From Palleronia abyssalis (GTDB taxonomy: Bacteria > Pseudomonadota > Alphaproteobacteria > Rhodobacterales > Rhodobacteraceae), in the NCBI RefSeq assembly GCF_900302445.1, contig NZ_ONZF01000004.1, positions 186,001 through 250,000 on the forward strand: a stretch of 64,000 bases of DNA. Direction: 5' to 3'. Position numbers and translations under genes: made by a program. This document shows, piece after piece, positions 17,473 through 26,349 of the stretch. The notes beneath the pieces were generated by a model. The model made no database searches. It was not told the DNA's origin and saw only the letters and a program-made list of their open reading frames with translations. How positions within the stretch are numbered: position 1 is the first letter of the stretch; each line of letters begins with the position of its first letter.

Positions 17473-18470
17473 CCGAAGTCACGATCCTCCGCGCCGGGCC
17501 AGGCGTCACCGTGCAGGACATGGGCCGCCCCGGGTTCATCGCGCAGGGCCTGTCGCGCGGCGGGGCCGCGGACCGATTGGCGGTGCTGGAAGCCGCGGCG
17601 CTGCTGGGCCAGCCGCCCGCTGCCGGGCTGGAGCTGCCGCCCGTGGCCCTGTCGCTGTCGGTGGACGGACCGACCCGGATCGCGCTGACCGGATCGGCGA
17701 TGCGCGCCGCCATCGACGACCAGCCCATCGCCTGGAACGCCAGCCATCGGATCGCCGCCGGCCAGAAGCTGAACCTGTCGCCCCTCGGCGGCGGTTACGG
17801 CTATGTCACCTTCGGCGGCGGGATCGACACGCCCCTTGCCATGGGGGCGCGATCCGCACACTTGGCGGCCGGTCTGGGGCGCGCGCTTCAGGAGGGCGAC
17901 ACGCTGCCTTTGGGCGAGGATCAGGGCACGCAGACCGACCTCGTGATCGACCCGGTCGACCGCGGCACCGACCGTCCCCTTCGCCTGCTGCCCAGTGCGC
18001 ATACCGCCCTGTTTTCCCAAGCCGACCGCGACCGGTTCGACGGGACCACGTTCACCCGCGACGCCCGCGCCAACCGGCAGGGGATCCGCCTGACCCATGA
18101 CGGCGCTCCCTTTGCAACCGAGGGGCAGTTGTCGCTGATTTCGGAAATCGCACGGCCGGGCGACATCCAGATGACGGGTGAGGGGCAGCCCTATATCCTT
18201 GGCCCCGAATGCCAGACGACCGGCGGCTATCCCCGGATCGGGGCGATCGTGCCGCAGGACCTGCCCCGCGCCATGCAAGCCCCACCGGGGGCCACCTTTC
18301 GCTTTCGGTTTGTCGACAGGGACGAGGCGCTGCGCGACTGGCTGTCCGACGACGCCCGGCTGACCGACCTGAAACGCCACGTCCGGCCCCTGACCCGCGA
18401 TCCGCGCGACATTCGAAACCTTGCCGCCTATCAGCTGATCAGCGGCGTCACGACCGGAGAGGCCCCATGA
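17469..18470 (+). CDS. pxpC: 5-oxoprolinase subunit PxpC (KipA family)
   Basis: KipA/allophanate-hydrolase-subunit-2 family protein of 333 residues: ILRAGPGVTVQDMGRPGFIAQGLSRGGAAD at the N terminus, then YGYVTFGGGIDTP and the C-terminal ILGPECQTTGGYPRIGAIV. It is the partner of PxpB in ATP-dependent 5-oxoprolinase. The ATGA overlaps on both sides indicate translational coupling of the three subunits. Confidence 0.93.
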   Translation: MTEVTILRAGPGVTVQDMGRPGFIAQGLSRGGAADRLAVLEAAALLGQPPAAGLELPPVALSLSVDGPTRIALTGSAMRAAIDDQPIAWNASHRIAAGQKLNLSPLGGGYGYVTFGGGIDTPLAMGARSAHLAAGLGRALQEGDTLPLGEDQGTQTDLVIDPVDRGTDRPLRLLPSAHTALFSQADRDRFDGTTFTRDARANRQGIRLTHDGAPFATEGQLSLISEIARPGDIQMTGEGQPYILGPECQTTGGYPRIGAIVPQDLPRAMQAPPGATFRFRFVDRDEALRDWLSDDARLTDLKRHVRPLTRDPRDIRNLAAYQLISGVTTGEAP

Positions 18471-19222
18471 CCCGCATCGACCTGAACGCAGACATGGGCG
18501 AAAGCTTCGGGCCTTGGACCATGGGCGACGACGCGGCTCTGCTGGAGGTCGTGACCTCGGCCAATATCGCCTGCGGCTTCCACGCGGGCGACTGGGACAC
18601 CATGGCCGCCACCATGGCCCGCGCGGTCGACCGCGGCGTAGGGATCGGCGCGCATCCGGGCTTTCCCGACCTGCAGGGCTTCGGGCGACGGCAGATGAAG
18701 ATGGACCCTGCAAGCGTCGGGCGGCTGGTGCAGTATCAGCTGGGGGCGGCGCAGGCGATGGCGCGCGCGGCGGGCGGCCATGTGCGGCACCTCAAGCTGC
18801 ACGGGGCGCTGTCGAACATGGCCTCGGCCGACGGGGAACTAGCCCGCGCCGCCTATGCCGCCGCGCTGGAGGTCGACCCCGACCTCGTGCTGATGGTGCT
18901 GGCCGCAACCCCGATGGAGGATGCCGCGAAGGCGCTGGGGGCCAGCTATGCCGCCGAGATCTTCGCCGATCGCGGTTATGCCGAGGACGGGACCCTGATC
19001 CCCCGTGGCCAGCCCGGCGCGATGATCACCGACTCCGAGGTCGCCGCCGCGCGCATCAGCGATATGGTCCGCGATGGCGCCATCCTCACCGCCGGAGGGC
19101 GCCGGATCGAGACCCGGATCGACACGGTCTGCCTGCACGGGGACGAGCCTTCGGCCGTCGCAGCCGCGCGCGTGTTGCGTGCCCGGCTGGAGGCGGATGG
19201 GGTGGTAATCGCGCCGCTTTAG
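18467..19222 (+). CDS. pxpA: 5-oxoprolinase subunit PxpA (LamB/YcsF family)
   Basis: LamB/YcsF-family protein of 251 residues and normal length. The metal-binding start RIDLNADMGESFG, the loop SANIACGFHAGDWDTM and GIGAHPGFPDLQGFGRR are diagnostic, as are LKLHGALSN and VCLHGDEPSAV. It is the third subunit of 5-oxoprolinase. The order pxpB-pxpC-pxpA is complete and uninterrupted, so the cell can recycle 5-oxoproline to glutamate. Confidence 0.94.
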   Translation: MTRIDLNADMGESFGPWTMGDDAALLEVVTSANIACGFHAGDWDTMAATMARAVDRGVGIGAHPGFPDLQGFGRRQMKMDPASVGRLVQYQLGAAQAMARAAGGHVRHLKLHGALSNMASADGELARAAYAAALEVDPDLVLMVLAATPMEDAAKALGASYAAEIFADRGYAEDGTLIPRGQPGAMITDSEVAAARISDMVRDGAILTAGGRRIETRIDTVCLHGDEPSAVAAARVLRARLEADGVVIAPL

Positions 19223-19293
19223 GCCTTCGCGCGGTTTCAGGTCGGCGGGATACGGGTATTTTTCCAAGGGTGAATTGAGGGGGGCGGCGCGCC

Positions 19294-20460
19294 ATGGGCG
19301 AGCTTGTACGTGAACACCGTGCGGGTATCAGGGCGGGCATGCCACCTGTTTTGCTTCTTGCCGCTGCCGTCGGCATCGTCGGCGCCAATTCCCTGGTCCT
19401 GAGCCCGTTGGCCGGAACGGTCGCCGCCGGGTTCGGCGCGGCGACCACGGCGGCGGACGTTCTAACCGCGATCGCGACTTATGGCGCGGGCACCGCGATC
19501 TCGGCGTTATTCCTGGCACCGTTGGCCGATCGGCTGGGTCTGGCGCGGGCGCTGCACCTGGCGCTGGGGCTTCTGGCCCTGTCGCTGGCCGCGTCGGCCG
19601 CGGCACCCGGGGTGGCCGGGCTGAGCCTGGCGCAAGCGGTGGCCGGACTGGCGGCGGGGATCTGCTTGCCGGCCACCTATGGGCTGGCGGCAGAACTGTC
19701 GCCCGCGGGGCAGGAAGCGCAGACCATGGGGCGGGTTCTGACCGGATGGGTCCTGTCGCTGGTCTTCGGGGTCGCGGCCTCGGCCGTTCTGGCCGACGCG
19801 GTGAACTGGCGTCTGGTCTATGGGATCATGGCTGGGCTGGCGGCGGTGCTGTGCGTTGCCGCGCGCGGGCTGGCGAACCGTCCGCGGCCGGGGCGCGCCG
19901 GTGCGCAGTTGCTGAAGCGTCCCGGCGTGCTTCCCGCGCTGGCCAACGTGGCCAGCTTCATGGCAGCGTTCTACGGGCTTTACGCCTTTCTGGGGGCGCA
20001 TATGACCGAACGCCTGGGCCAGTCCACGACCGTCGCGGGCACCGGAGCGCTGGTCTATGGGGTGGGGTTTGCGGCTGCCATGCCGCTTGACCGCGTGGTC
20101 GACCGGATCGGGACGGGGCGGATCGCGCCGATCCTCTTCGGGGCGCTGGTCTGCATCTATGCGGGGCTTGCCGGGGTGGCGGGTACGCTGTGGCTTCTGC
20201 TGCCCGTGTGCTTCTTGTGGGGCGTGGCCAATCACCTGGGGCTGACGTTGATCGTGGGCGGACTGACGCGGCTGGCCCCGGACCGACGCGGGGCGATCCT
20301 GGGGCTGTATTCCGCTACGACCTACGGGGCGGTCTTCGTGGTGACGCTGGTCTACCGCCCGGTGTTCGAGGCGGGGGGCTTTGCGCCCCTCGCCCTGTTG
20401 TCGGGCCTGTGCATCGTCCCTGCACTGATCCGCGCGTGGCGAACGCGCGGGGCGCCTTAG
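19294..20460 (+). CDS. MFS transporter
   Basis: A 388-residue major facilitator with 12 predicted helices. The loop 2-3 motif is LAPLADRLGLARAL. It resembles the YnfM/DHA1 group of inner-membrane exporters with no recognised substrate. The first 16 residues are polar (GELVREHRAGIRAG), so ATG 19339 is a possible alternative start. It lies 71 bases after pxpA and might be co-transcribed, which would allow transport of a pathway product, but this is inference. Its stop overlaps the convergent kinase gene by four bases. Confidence 0.83.
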   Translation: MGELVREHRAGIRAGMPPVLLLAAAVGIVGANSLVLSPLAGTVAAGFGAATTAADVLTAIATYGAGTAISALFLAPLADRLGLARALHLALGLLALSLAASAAAPGVAGLSLAQAVAGLAAGICLPATYGLAAELSPAGQEAQTMGRVLTGWVLSLVFGVAASAVLADAVNWRLVYGIMAGLAAVLCVAARGLANRPRPGRAGAQLLKRPGVLPALANVASFMAAFYGLYAFLGAHMTERLGQSTTVAGTGALVYGVGFAAAMPLDRVVDRIGTGRIAPILFGALVCIYAGLAGVAGTLWLLLPVCFLWGVANHLGLTLIVGGLTRLAPDRRGAILGLYSATTYGAVFVVTLVYRPVFEAGGFAPLALLSGLCIVPALIRAWRTRGAP

Positions 20461-21443
20461 ATCAGGCCCAGCTCGCGGAAACGATCCATCATGTCGATCT
20501 CGGGGCGGGGTCCGATATGGCCGATCACTTCGGCTGCGGCCGCCACGCCCATCTTGCCGCAAGTCTCGGGGTCCTTGCCGGTGACATAGCCATACAGGAA
20601 CCCGGCCGCGAACTGGTCGCCGGCACCGGTGGCGTCGACGGGCACGACACGCTCGACCGGGACCTCGATCCGGGTGCCGTCGGTGATGATCACGACCGGA
20701 TTGCCCGACCGGGTGCAGACCACCGTGCGGCACACCTTCGCGGCCTCGGTCAGGGCGGTGTCGAGATCGGTCTCGTACAGCGTCGTCCACTCGGCCTCGT
20801 TGCCGATGGTCACGTCCATCTCGTTTGCGATCAGCGCCTTGAAGTCGCCGCGGTGGCGTTCGGTGCAGAACGGGTCGGACAGGGTGATGCCGGCCTTGCC
20901 GCCGGCGTCGTGCATCAGTTCGGCGGCGCGGCGGAAGGCGGTCTTCCCCTCGTCCTTGTCGAACAGATACCCTTCGAGGAACACGAACCCGCCCTCGGCG
21001 AAGGGCTGTTCAGGCACGTCGGCGGCGCCCAGATCCGCGCCCGCGCCCAGATAGGTGTTCATCGACCGCTCTCCATCCGGGCTGACGAAGATCATGCAGC
21101 GCGAGGTGGGAAGGGCCGCATCGGCCACCGGCGGGTTCGGGAAGGCGATGCCATCGGCCTCCATCCCCTCGGCATAGCCTCGGCCCAGGCCGTCGCCCTT
21201 CACCTTGCCGACGAACGACGCCTGCAGCCCAAGCTTGCCGATCCCGGCGATGGTGTTGGCCACCGATCCGCCCGGCGTTTCGGTGCGTTCGCTCATCGCG
21301 GCGTACAGCAGCTCGGCCCGCTCGCGCTCGACCAGTTGCATGATGCTTTTCTCGATGCCCATATGCTCGAGGAAGTGGTCGTCGGCGCGGGCGATGACGT
21401 CGACAATGGCGTTGCCGATGCCGATCACGTGGGGGGTGCTCAT
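20457..21443 (-). CDS. PfkB-family carbohydrate/adenosine kinase
   Basis: Ribokinase-fold kinase of 328 residues. The substrate-binding N terminus is GIGNAIVDVIA, followed by TPGGSVANT, and the PfkB signature 2 VDATGAGDQFAAGFLYG contains the catalytic base Asp276. The overall pattern (GGSVANTIAGIGKLG, SMNTYLGAGADL) is that of the adenosine-kinase-like group found in Rhodobacteraceae. The phosphate acceptor is not proven. Its ATG overlaps the stop of nth by four bases, so nth and this gene form an operon. Confidence 0.88.
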   Translation of the reverse strand: MSTPHVIGIGNAIVDVIARADDHFLEHMGIEKSIMQLVERERAELLYAAMSERTETPGGSVANTIAGIGKLGLQASFVGKVKGDGLGRGYAEGMEADGIAFPNPPVADAALPTSRCMIFVSPDGERSMNTYLGAGADLGAADVPEQPFAEGGFVFLEGYLFDKDEGKTAFRRAAELMHDAGGKAGITLSDPFCTERHRGDFKALIANEMDVTIGNEAEWTTLYETDLDTALTEAAKVCRTVVCTRSGNPVVIITDGTRIEVPVERVVPVDATGAGDQFAAGFLYGYVTGKDPETCGKMGVAAAAEVIGHIGPRPEIDMMDRFRELGLI

Positions 21444-22084
21444 TCGGTCTTCTCCGGATAGGGGCAGAGGTCTCTGATAAGGCAGGCCGGGCATTTCGGC
21501 TTGCGCGCGATGCAGGTGTAGCGGCCGTGCAGGATCAGCCAGTGGTGGGCGTGCAGCGCGAATTCGGCGGGAACGTTGTCCTCGATCGCGCGCTCGACCG
21601 CGACCACGTCCTTGCCGGGCGCGATCTGGGTGCGATTTCCGACGCGGAAGATATGTGTGTCGACAGCCTGCGCGGGATAGCCGAACCACATGTTCAGCAC
21701 CACGTTCGCCGTCTTGCGGCCCACGCCGGGCAGTCCTTCCAGCGCGGAACGGGACGACGGCACTTCGCCGTCATACTCATCGACCAGAATCCGGCTGAGC
21801 TTCATGACGTTCTTCGCCTTGTTGCGATATAGGCCGATGGACTTGATGTGCTCGACCAGCCCCTCTTCGCCCAGATCCAGCATCTTCTGCGGCGTGTCGA
21901 CGGTGGCGAAGAGCGCACGCGTGGCCTTGTTCACGCCCGCATCCGTGGCCTGCGCCGAAAGGGCGACCGCCACGACCAGGGTATAGGCATTCACATGCTC
22001 CAACTCGCCCTTCGGCTCAGACTCGGCCTCGCGGAACCGCGTGAAGATTTCACGCTGGGTGCTGTATGGTAGGGGCTTCGGCAT
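21440..22084 (-). CDS. nth: Endonuclease III (DNA glycosylase/AP lyase)
   Basis: Base-excision repair enzyme of 214 residues that removes oxidised pyrimidines. The helix-hairpin-helix has catalytic Lys124 (GLPGVGRKTA), the catalytic Asp is Asp142 (VDTHIFRVGNR), and the [4Fe-4S] loop has Cys191, Cys198, Cys201 and Cys207 with the classic C-x6-C-x2-C-x5-C spacing. ATG 22084 is chosen because family similarity begins there. It is divergent from the AraC-Ogt repair gene, so two DNA repair genes flank a 93-base spacer. Confidence 0.96.
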   Translation of the reverse strand: MPKPLPYSTQREIFTRFREAESEPKGELEHVNAYTLVVAVALSAQATDAGVNKATRALFATVDTPQKMLDLGEEGLVEHIKSIGLYRNKAKNVMKLSRILVDEYDGEVPSSRSALEGLPGVGRKTANVVLNMWFGYPAQAVDTHIFRVGNRTQIAPGKDVVAVERAIEDNVPAEFALHAHHWLILHGRYTCIARKPKCPACLIRDLCPYPEKTE

Positions 22085-22177
22085 CGCATGTCTTCTGCCC
22101 GCAAACCGGGGCCGGTGACAAGGCGATCCCGCAAGAACCGGGTCGCGCAGTCCCCTGCCCTTGCCTAGTATCGCGGC

Positions 22178-23014
22178 ATGGACACGCTGGATGACATCGA
22201 AACCCGCTATCACTGGCAGCTCATGCGCCGGGCCATCGAGCGGCTGGACGCGGGGCGGGACCTGACGCTGGACCAGATCGCCGAGGAGATCGGCCTTAGC
22301 CCCGCGCATTTCCAGCGCATCTTCTCACGCTGGGCAGGCGTCTCGCCCAAGCGGTTCCAGCAATACCTGACTCTCGGCCACGCCAAGCGGATGCTGGCGG
22401 CACGCGCCACGCTTCTGGACACGGCGGACGAGGTCGGGTTGTCCGGCACCTCGCGCCTGCATGACCTGTTCCTGAGATGGGAAGCGATGAGCCCAGGCGA
22501 CTACGCGAAGAAGGGCGCGGGACTGACGATCCGCTACGCCTATGCGGACGGGCCGTTCGGGCGGATGCTGGCGATGGCGACGGATCGCGGTCTGGCCGGG
22601 CTGGGCTTTTGCGGGGAAATCGGCGATTCCACCGCCTTCGAGGACCTTCGCACGCGGTGGCCCATGGCCGAATATGTCCACGACGCGTCCGCGCTGGCGC
22701 CCCATTTCGCGGCGCTGGATCAGGGGGGCGAGCCGCGCCTGCACCTCATGGGCGGGCCCTTCCAGATCAAGGTATGGGAGGCGCTGCTGCGAATCCCCGA
22801 CGGCCACGTCACCACCTATTCCGAGATCGCGCGCGCCATAGGTCACCCCAAGGCCCACCGCGCCGTGGGCACCGCCGTGGGGCGCAACCCGATCTCATGG
22901 CTGATCCCTTGCCACCGCGCGCTGCGCCAGTCGGGCGAGTTGGGGGGCTATCACTGGGGGCTACCGGTCAAGCGCGCCCTTCTGGCAGACGAGGCGGCGC
23001 GCACGGGATTCTGA
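22178..23014 (+). CDS. AraC-type HTH fused to O6-methylguanine-DNA methyltransferase (Ada-like)
   Basis: A 278-residue protein. Residues 13-110 form an AraC-type helix-turn-helix pair (LTLDQIAEEIGLSPAHFQRIFSRW). Residues 115-278 form an Ogt domain with the methyl acceptor Cys245 in IPCHRAL and the DNA-binding VTTYSEIARAIG. The N-terminal Zn-cysteine domain that senses methyl phosphotriesters in E. coli Ada is absent. It repairs O6-methylguanine by irreversible transfer, and the HTH suggests it may also control transcription. Confidence 0.92.
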   Translation: MDTLDDIETRYHWQLMRRAIERLDAGRDLTLDQIAEEIGLSPAHFQRIFSRWAGVSPKRFQQYLTLGHAKRMLAARATLLDTADEVGLSGTSRLHDLFLRWEAMSPGDYAKKGAGLTIRYAYADGPFGRMLAMATDRGLAGLGFCGEIGDSTAFEDLRTRWPMAEYVHDASALAPHFAALDQGGEPRLHLMGGPFQIKVWEALLRIPDGHVTTYSEIARAIGHPKAHRAVGTAVGRNPISWLIPCHRALRQSGELGGYHWGLPVKRALLADEAARTGF

Positions 23015-23118
23015 CCGGCGAAAAAACGCTTCCTGTGACTTTTCTGCTGTTCACTGGCGCGGATCCGCCTATGTATCTGCGCCGAGATGTGCGTCTCGCC
23101 AAATTCCAGAGGACACTC

Positions 23119-23778
23119 ATGATTTCCTTCAAGACCCCCCTTATCCTGGCCTCGACCGCTGTTCTGGGTCTGACGGCCTGCGTCACCTCGCAGGGCCCCA
23201 ACGACCCGAACCGGACCCGCCAGGGCGCGCTGATCGGCTCGGTCGGCGGTGCGCTGGCCGGCGCGGCGCTGGATGCCGATGACGGCAACGACCGCCTGCG
23301 CAACGCGGCCATCGGCGCCGTCGTGGGCGGCGGCGCAGGTGCCGTCGGCGGTGCCTTCCTCGATGCGCAAGAGCGCGAGCTGCGCCAGCAGCTGGGCACC
23401 GGCATCGTGATCCAGAACACCGGCAACGAGCTGATCGTGCGCCTGCCGCAGGACATCCTGTTCGCCACGGACAGCGCCGCGGTTCAGCCCGGCCTGCGCG
23501 GCGACCTGCAGCTTCTGGCCAACAGCCTGAACAAGTACGACGCCTCCGTCGTCGAAATTCAGGGCCACACCGATTCGACCGGATCGGACGCCTACAACCA
23601 GAATCTGTCGCAGCGCCGCGCCCAAGCCGTCAGCTCGATCCTTGTCCAGAACGGCGTCTCCCCCGCGCGTCTCCGCGCTGTGGGCTACGGCGAAAGCCAG
23701 CCCATCGCGACGAACGACACGGCCGCCGGCCGCCAGCAGAACCGCCGCGTGTCGGTCGTCATCCGCCCGACGAACTGA
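23119..23778 (+). CDS. OmpA-family lipoprotein (YiaD-like)
   Basis: Outer-membrane lipoprotein of 219 residues. The signal peptide ends at the lipobox LTA-C, with Cys21 as the lipidated residue. Residues 38-80 form a glycine-zipper segment (GALIGSVGGALAGAAL, AAIGAVVGGGAGAVGGAF) that may enter the membrane. The C-terminal OmpA domain (about 105-215) has ILFATDSAAVQPG, EIQGHTDSTGS and the peptidoglycan-binding NQNLSQRRAQAV. AGAGGACACTC precedes the ATG. It is monocistronic, with its own terminator. Confidence 0.92.
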   Translation: MISFKTPLILASTAVLGLTACVTSQGPNDPNRTRQGALIGSVGGALAGAALDADDGNDRLRNAAIGAVVGGGAGAVGGAFLDAQERELRQQLGTGIVIQNTGNELIVRLPQDILFATDSAAVQPGLRGDLQLLANSLNKYDASVVEIQGHTDSTGSDAYNQNLSQRRAQAVSSILVQNGVSPARLRAVGYGESQPIATNDTAAGRQQNRRVSVVIRPTN

Positions 23779-23796
23779 TCCGGCCCTTATTCTACG

Positions 23797-23834
23797 AAAA
23801 GGCCTCGTCGCATCCCGCGGCGGGGCCTTTTTGT
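23797..23834 (+). terminator. Rho-independent terminator after the OmpA lipoprotein gene
   Basis: AAAAGGCCTCG pairs with CGGGGCCTTTT (one mismatch) and is followed by TTTGTTTC. It lies 19 bases after the stop codon. Confidence 0.75.
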
Positions 23835-24021
23835 TTCGGGCGGCCCAACCGTCGCCCGCCTGTCCAGCTCCAAGGTTCGGCGCGGTGTCGACCCCACGCG
23901 GCCGATGTCCGGGCCGTGATCGCGGCCAATGCGATCCTCGTCTCACCACGACCTTTCAGCAATGCGCGGGATCGGGATCCCGCGAGTCGCCGTCCGCCAA
24001 AGCCGGATGCCCAACGCACAA

Positions 24022-24053
24022 GAAAAAGGCCCGCAGCTTGCGCCCCGGGCCTT
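24022..24053 (-). terminator. Terminator of the ATP synthase F0 operon
   Basis: On the minus strand AAGGCCCGGGG, a short loop and CTGCGGGCCTTTTTC form a hairpin ending in a U-tract, 22 bases after the atpF stop. I see no gene in the 187 bases between this and the terminator of the OmpA lipoprotein gene. Confidence 0.72.
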
Positions 24054-24074
24054 ATCATTCGTCTGTAAACGAGA

Positions 24075-24629
24075 TCAGTGCAGCTTGGCACCGACCGTCT
24101 TGATCGAATCATCAATCAGCTTGTTGGCCCGTTCGCCGTCCATCTGTTCCTTCAGGACGTCGCGCGCGGCCGCCACGGCCACTTCGACCGCGCGGTTGCG
24201 GACGTTGCGCTTGGCGTCTTCCTCGGCCTGGGCGATCTGGTCCTTGGCCGCGGCCAGCCGCCGGTCGACCGATCGCTGCAGATCCGCCTTCGCCTGCTCG
24301 GACTGGGCCTGCGCCTCTTCCCGGGCCGAGGCGACGATGCGGTCGGCCTGCTGCTGCACTTCCTTCTGCTTGCGCTCGTACGAGGCCAGCAGAGTCTGCG
24401 CCTCTTCGCGCAGACCGCGCGCTTCGGCGAGGTCGGCCTTGATCCCTTCCGCCCGCTTGTCGAGCATCGAGATCAGCGTCGACGGCACCCGGTAATAGAG
24501 CAGGATCCCGATGAAGACGATGAAGCCCAGCGTCACCACGAAATTGGTGTTCTGCAGCGAGAAGAAGGGCCCCGTGGCCGCAAGTGCCGGAACCGGCACC
24601 AGGGCAAGCAAAGTCGCGAGGATGCGCAT
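24075..24629 (-). CDS. atpF: ATP synthase F0 subunit b
   Basis: Peripheral stalk subunit b, 184 residues. The N terminus has a signal-like stretch ([18 protein letters not shown]), then FFSLQNTNFVVTLGFIVFIGILLYY as the membrane anchor and a long charged coiled coil (about residues 55-165). The family order atpI-B-E-b'-b holds. The start is ATG 24629, with TGATG overlap onto the b' stop; GTG 24632 directly before it would give one extra residue. Last gene of the operon. Confidence 0.93.
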   Translation of the reverse strand: MRILATLLALVPVPALAATGPFFSLQNTNFVVTLGFIVFIGILLYYRVPSTLISMLDKRAEGIKADLAEARGLREEAQTLLASYERKQKEVQQQADRIVASAREEAQAQSEQAKADLQRSVDRRLAAAKDQIAQAEEDAKRNVRNRAVEVAVAAARDVLKEQMDGERANKLIDDSIKTVGAKLH

Positions 24630-25174
24630 CACGCGGTCCCTCCCATCTTGTCGTTGACGGCCGCGTCGACGCGGCTGCTGTCGGGCTGACCGCCCAGAGC
24701 ATCCACCAGCGCCAGTGCGGTCTCGCGCGCGATGGCTTCGACGTTCTCGGCGGCGCTGTCGCGGATCTCGGCGATGCGACGTTCACTTTCGGCCTGCTGC
24801 GCGGCGATCTCGGAATCGGCGCGCTTCAGCGCCTCGTCCAGTTCCGCCTGCATCTCGGCACGGTTTTCCTCGGCGATACGATTCGCTTCGGACCGTGCGT
24901 CGGCCAGCGCCTTCTCATAGGTCTTCTCGGCCTCGGACGCCTTCAGCTTCAGCTCTTCGGCGGCGGCGATGTCGTTGGTAATGGTGCCCTGACGTTCGGC
25001 CAGGACGGCCCCGATGCGCGGCAGCGCCACGCGGGACAGAATGAAGTAGATCGCGATCAGCGCGATAAACAGCCAGAAGATCTGGTTGGGGTAAGAGGAC
25101 GGGTCGAGCTGCGGCATCCCGCTGGCGACAGCGTCGCCTTCGCCCAGCACGGACTCTCTCGGATCGGTTGCCAT
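24629..25174 (-). CDS. atpX: ATP synthase F0 subunit b'
   Basis: Second stalk subunit (181 residues) found in photosynthetic bacteria and Rhodobacterales, where b and b' form a heterodimer. The membrane anchor is [24 protein letters not shown] at about 29-52, followed by coiled coil. An extra polar N-terminal segment of about 28 residues precedes the anchor. It follows atpE by 68 bases. Confidence 0.93.
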   Translation of the reverse strand: MATDPRESVLGEGDAVASGMPQLDPSSYPNQIFWLFIALIAIYFILSRVALPRIGAVLAERQGTITNDIAAAEELKLKASEAEKTYEKALADARSEANRIAEENRAEMQAELDEALKRADSEIAAQQAESERRIAEIRDSAAENVEAIARETALALVDALGGQPDSSRVDAAVNDKMGGTA

Positions 25175-25242
25175 CGGCGTCTCCCGGATAAAGGTCGACC
25201 GAGGGCCCGAAAGCCCCCGGCGTCGGAGAGGTCAGGCCCGTC

Positions 25243-25479
25243 TTAGACGGCGAACATCAGCAGAAGTGCCACGAGGAACGAAAAGATCCCCAAGGCTTCT
25301 GCAAAGGCGATGCCGATAAACAGAGTGGCGGTCTGCGACGCGGCAGCCGACGGGTTGCGCAGCGCGCCGTTCAGGAAGTTCGCCGCAACGTTGCCGACGC
25401 CGAGCGCCGCGATGCCGGAACCCAGGCCCGCAAGGCCCGCACCGATGAACTGACCGAGGGTCGAAATATCGCCTTCCAT
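25243..25479 (-). CDS. atpE: ATP synthase F0 subunit c
   Basis: Ring-forming proteolipid of 78 residues: two helices with a polar loop (ALRNPSA) and the ion-binding Glu59 in [11 protein letters not shown]. The first helix is glycine-rich ([17 protein letters not shown]), as needed for ring packing. Proton specificity is suggested by the absence of the Na+ motif. AGGAGAG lies nine bases before ATG 25479, a strong site fitting the many copies needed. Confidence 0.95.
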   Translation of the reverse strand: MEGDISTLGQFIGAGLAGLGSGIAALGVGNVAANFLNGALRNPSAAASQTATLFIGIAFAEALGIFSFLVALLLMFAV

Positions 25480-25525
25480 TGAACTCTCTCCTTGGATTGG
25501 AAGCAAACGTTTCAAGGTCCCGTAG

Positions 25526-25542
25526 GGTGGGTACAACCCACC
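25526..25542. repeat. Intercistronic hairpin between atpB and atpE
   Basis: GGTGGGT and ACCCACC form a perfect seven-base-pair stem around ACA (plus strand). It lies 47 bases before the atpE start and just after the atpB stop on the minus-strand mRNA. No U-tract follows, so it is not a typical terminator. Confidence 0.6.
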
Positions 25543-25551
25543 GCCCCGGGA

Positions 25552-26349
25552 TCAGTGATGGGGATGAAGCGCGTCCTTGAGGTACACGCAGGTAAGGATG
25601 GTGAACACGTAGGCCTGGATAAACGCCACCAGAACCTCCAGCGCATAGATCGCCGTGATCGCGAGGACCGGCACGACCGCGAAGACGCCCAGCGCACCGG
25701 CAAAGCCCGCGAACACTTTCAGCACAGCGTGGCCCGCCATGATGTTGCCGGCAAGACGGATGGAGTGACTGACCGGCCGCACGAAGTAGGACACAAGCTC
25801 GATCACCGCGAGGATCGGGCGCAGCGCCAGCGGCGCAGAGGACACCCAGAACAGCCGCAGGAACGACGCCCCATTCAGCACGAAGCCCAGGATCGTGACG
25901 CCGAAGAACACTAGCAGCGCCAGCACGGCCGTAACGGCGATATGCGAGGTGGGTGAGAAGCTGCCCGGGATCAGCGCCAGGAAATTCGCCAGCACGATGA
26001 ACATGAACAGCGTCATGATATAGGGGAAGTACTTGACCGCGTCCCGGCCGGTCACGTCCTCGACCATCTTGTAGATGAAGCCATAGGACAGCTCGGCCAG
26101 CGACTGCGCGCGGCTGGGGATCACGTTGCGCCCGCGGGTGCCGACGATCAGCATCAGCGCTGTGGCAAGCACCACGATCGCCATCCAAAGCGTCGCATTG
26201 GTGACGGTGAAAATACTGACTGCCCCGTCTGAAAACAGGGGCTGCACGACGAACTGGTCCATCGGATGGATGTTGAACCCCGATCCGCCACCATGGGCCG
26301 CGGCCTCGGCGCCGGTCTCAACTATCGTCGCGGCTTCGCTCTGCGCCAT
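25552..26349 (-). CDS. atpB: ATP synthase F0 subunit a
   Basis: Proton-channel subunit a, 265 residues, with about six membrane helices. The essential arginine is in [16 protein letters not shown], and the final helices [24 protein letters not shown] are typical. The N terminus [13 protein letters not shown] is the alphaproteobacterial form. ATG 26349 has GAGGGACGACG upstream; ATG 26367 in frame is an alternative. The start overlaps the atpI end by about 30 bases. Confidence 0.95.
   Translation of the reverse strand: MAQSEAATIVETGAEAAAHGGGSGFNIHPMDQFVVQPLFSDGAVSIFTVTNATLWMAIVVLATALMLIVGTRGRNVIPSRAQSLAELSYGFIYKMVEDVTGRDAVKYFPYIMTLFMFIVLANFLALIPGSFSPTSHIAVTAVLALLVFFGVTILGFVLNGASFLRLFWVSSAPLALRPILAVIELVSYFVRPVSHSIRLAGNIMAGHAVLKVFAGFAGALGVFAVVPVLAITAIYALEVLVAFIQAYVFTILTCVYLKDALHPHH

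Noticed and set aside
23835-24021. 6S RNA or other small RNA in the gap between two terminators
   Set aside because: No conserved 6S bubble or other motif could be recognised. A search with RNA covariance models would decide.
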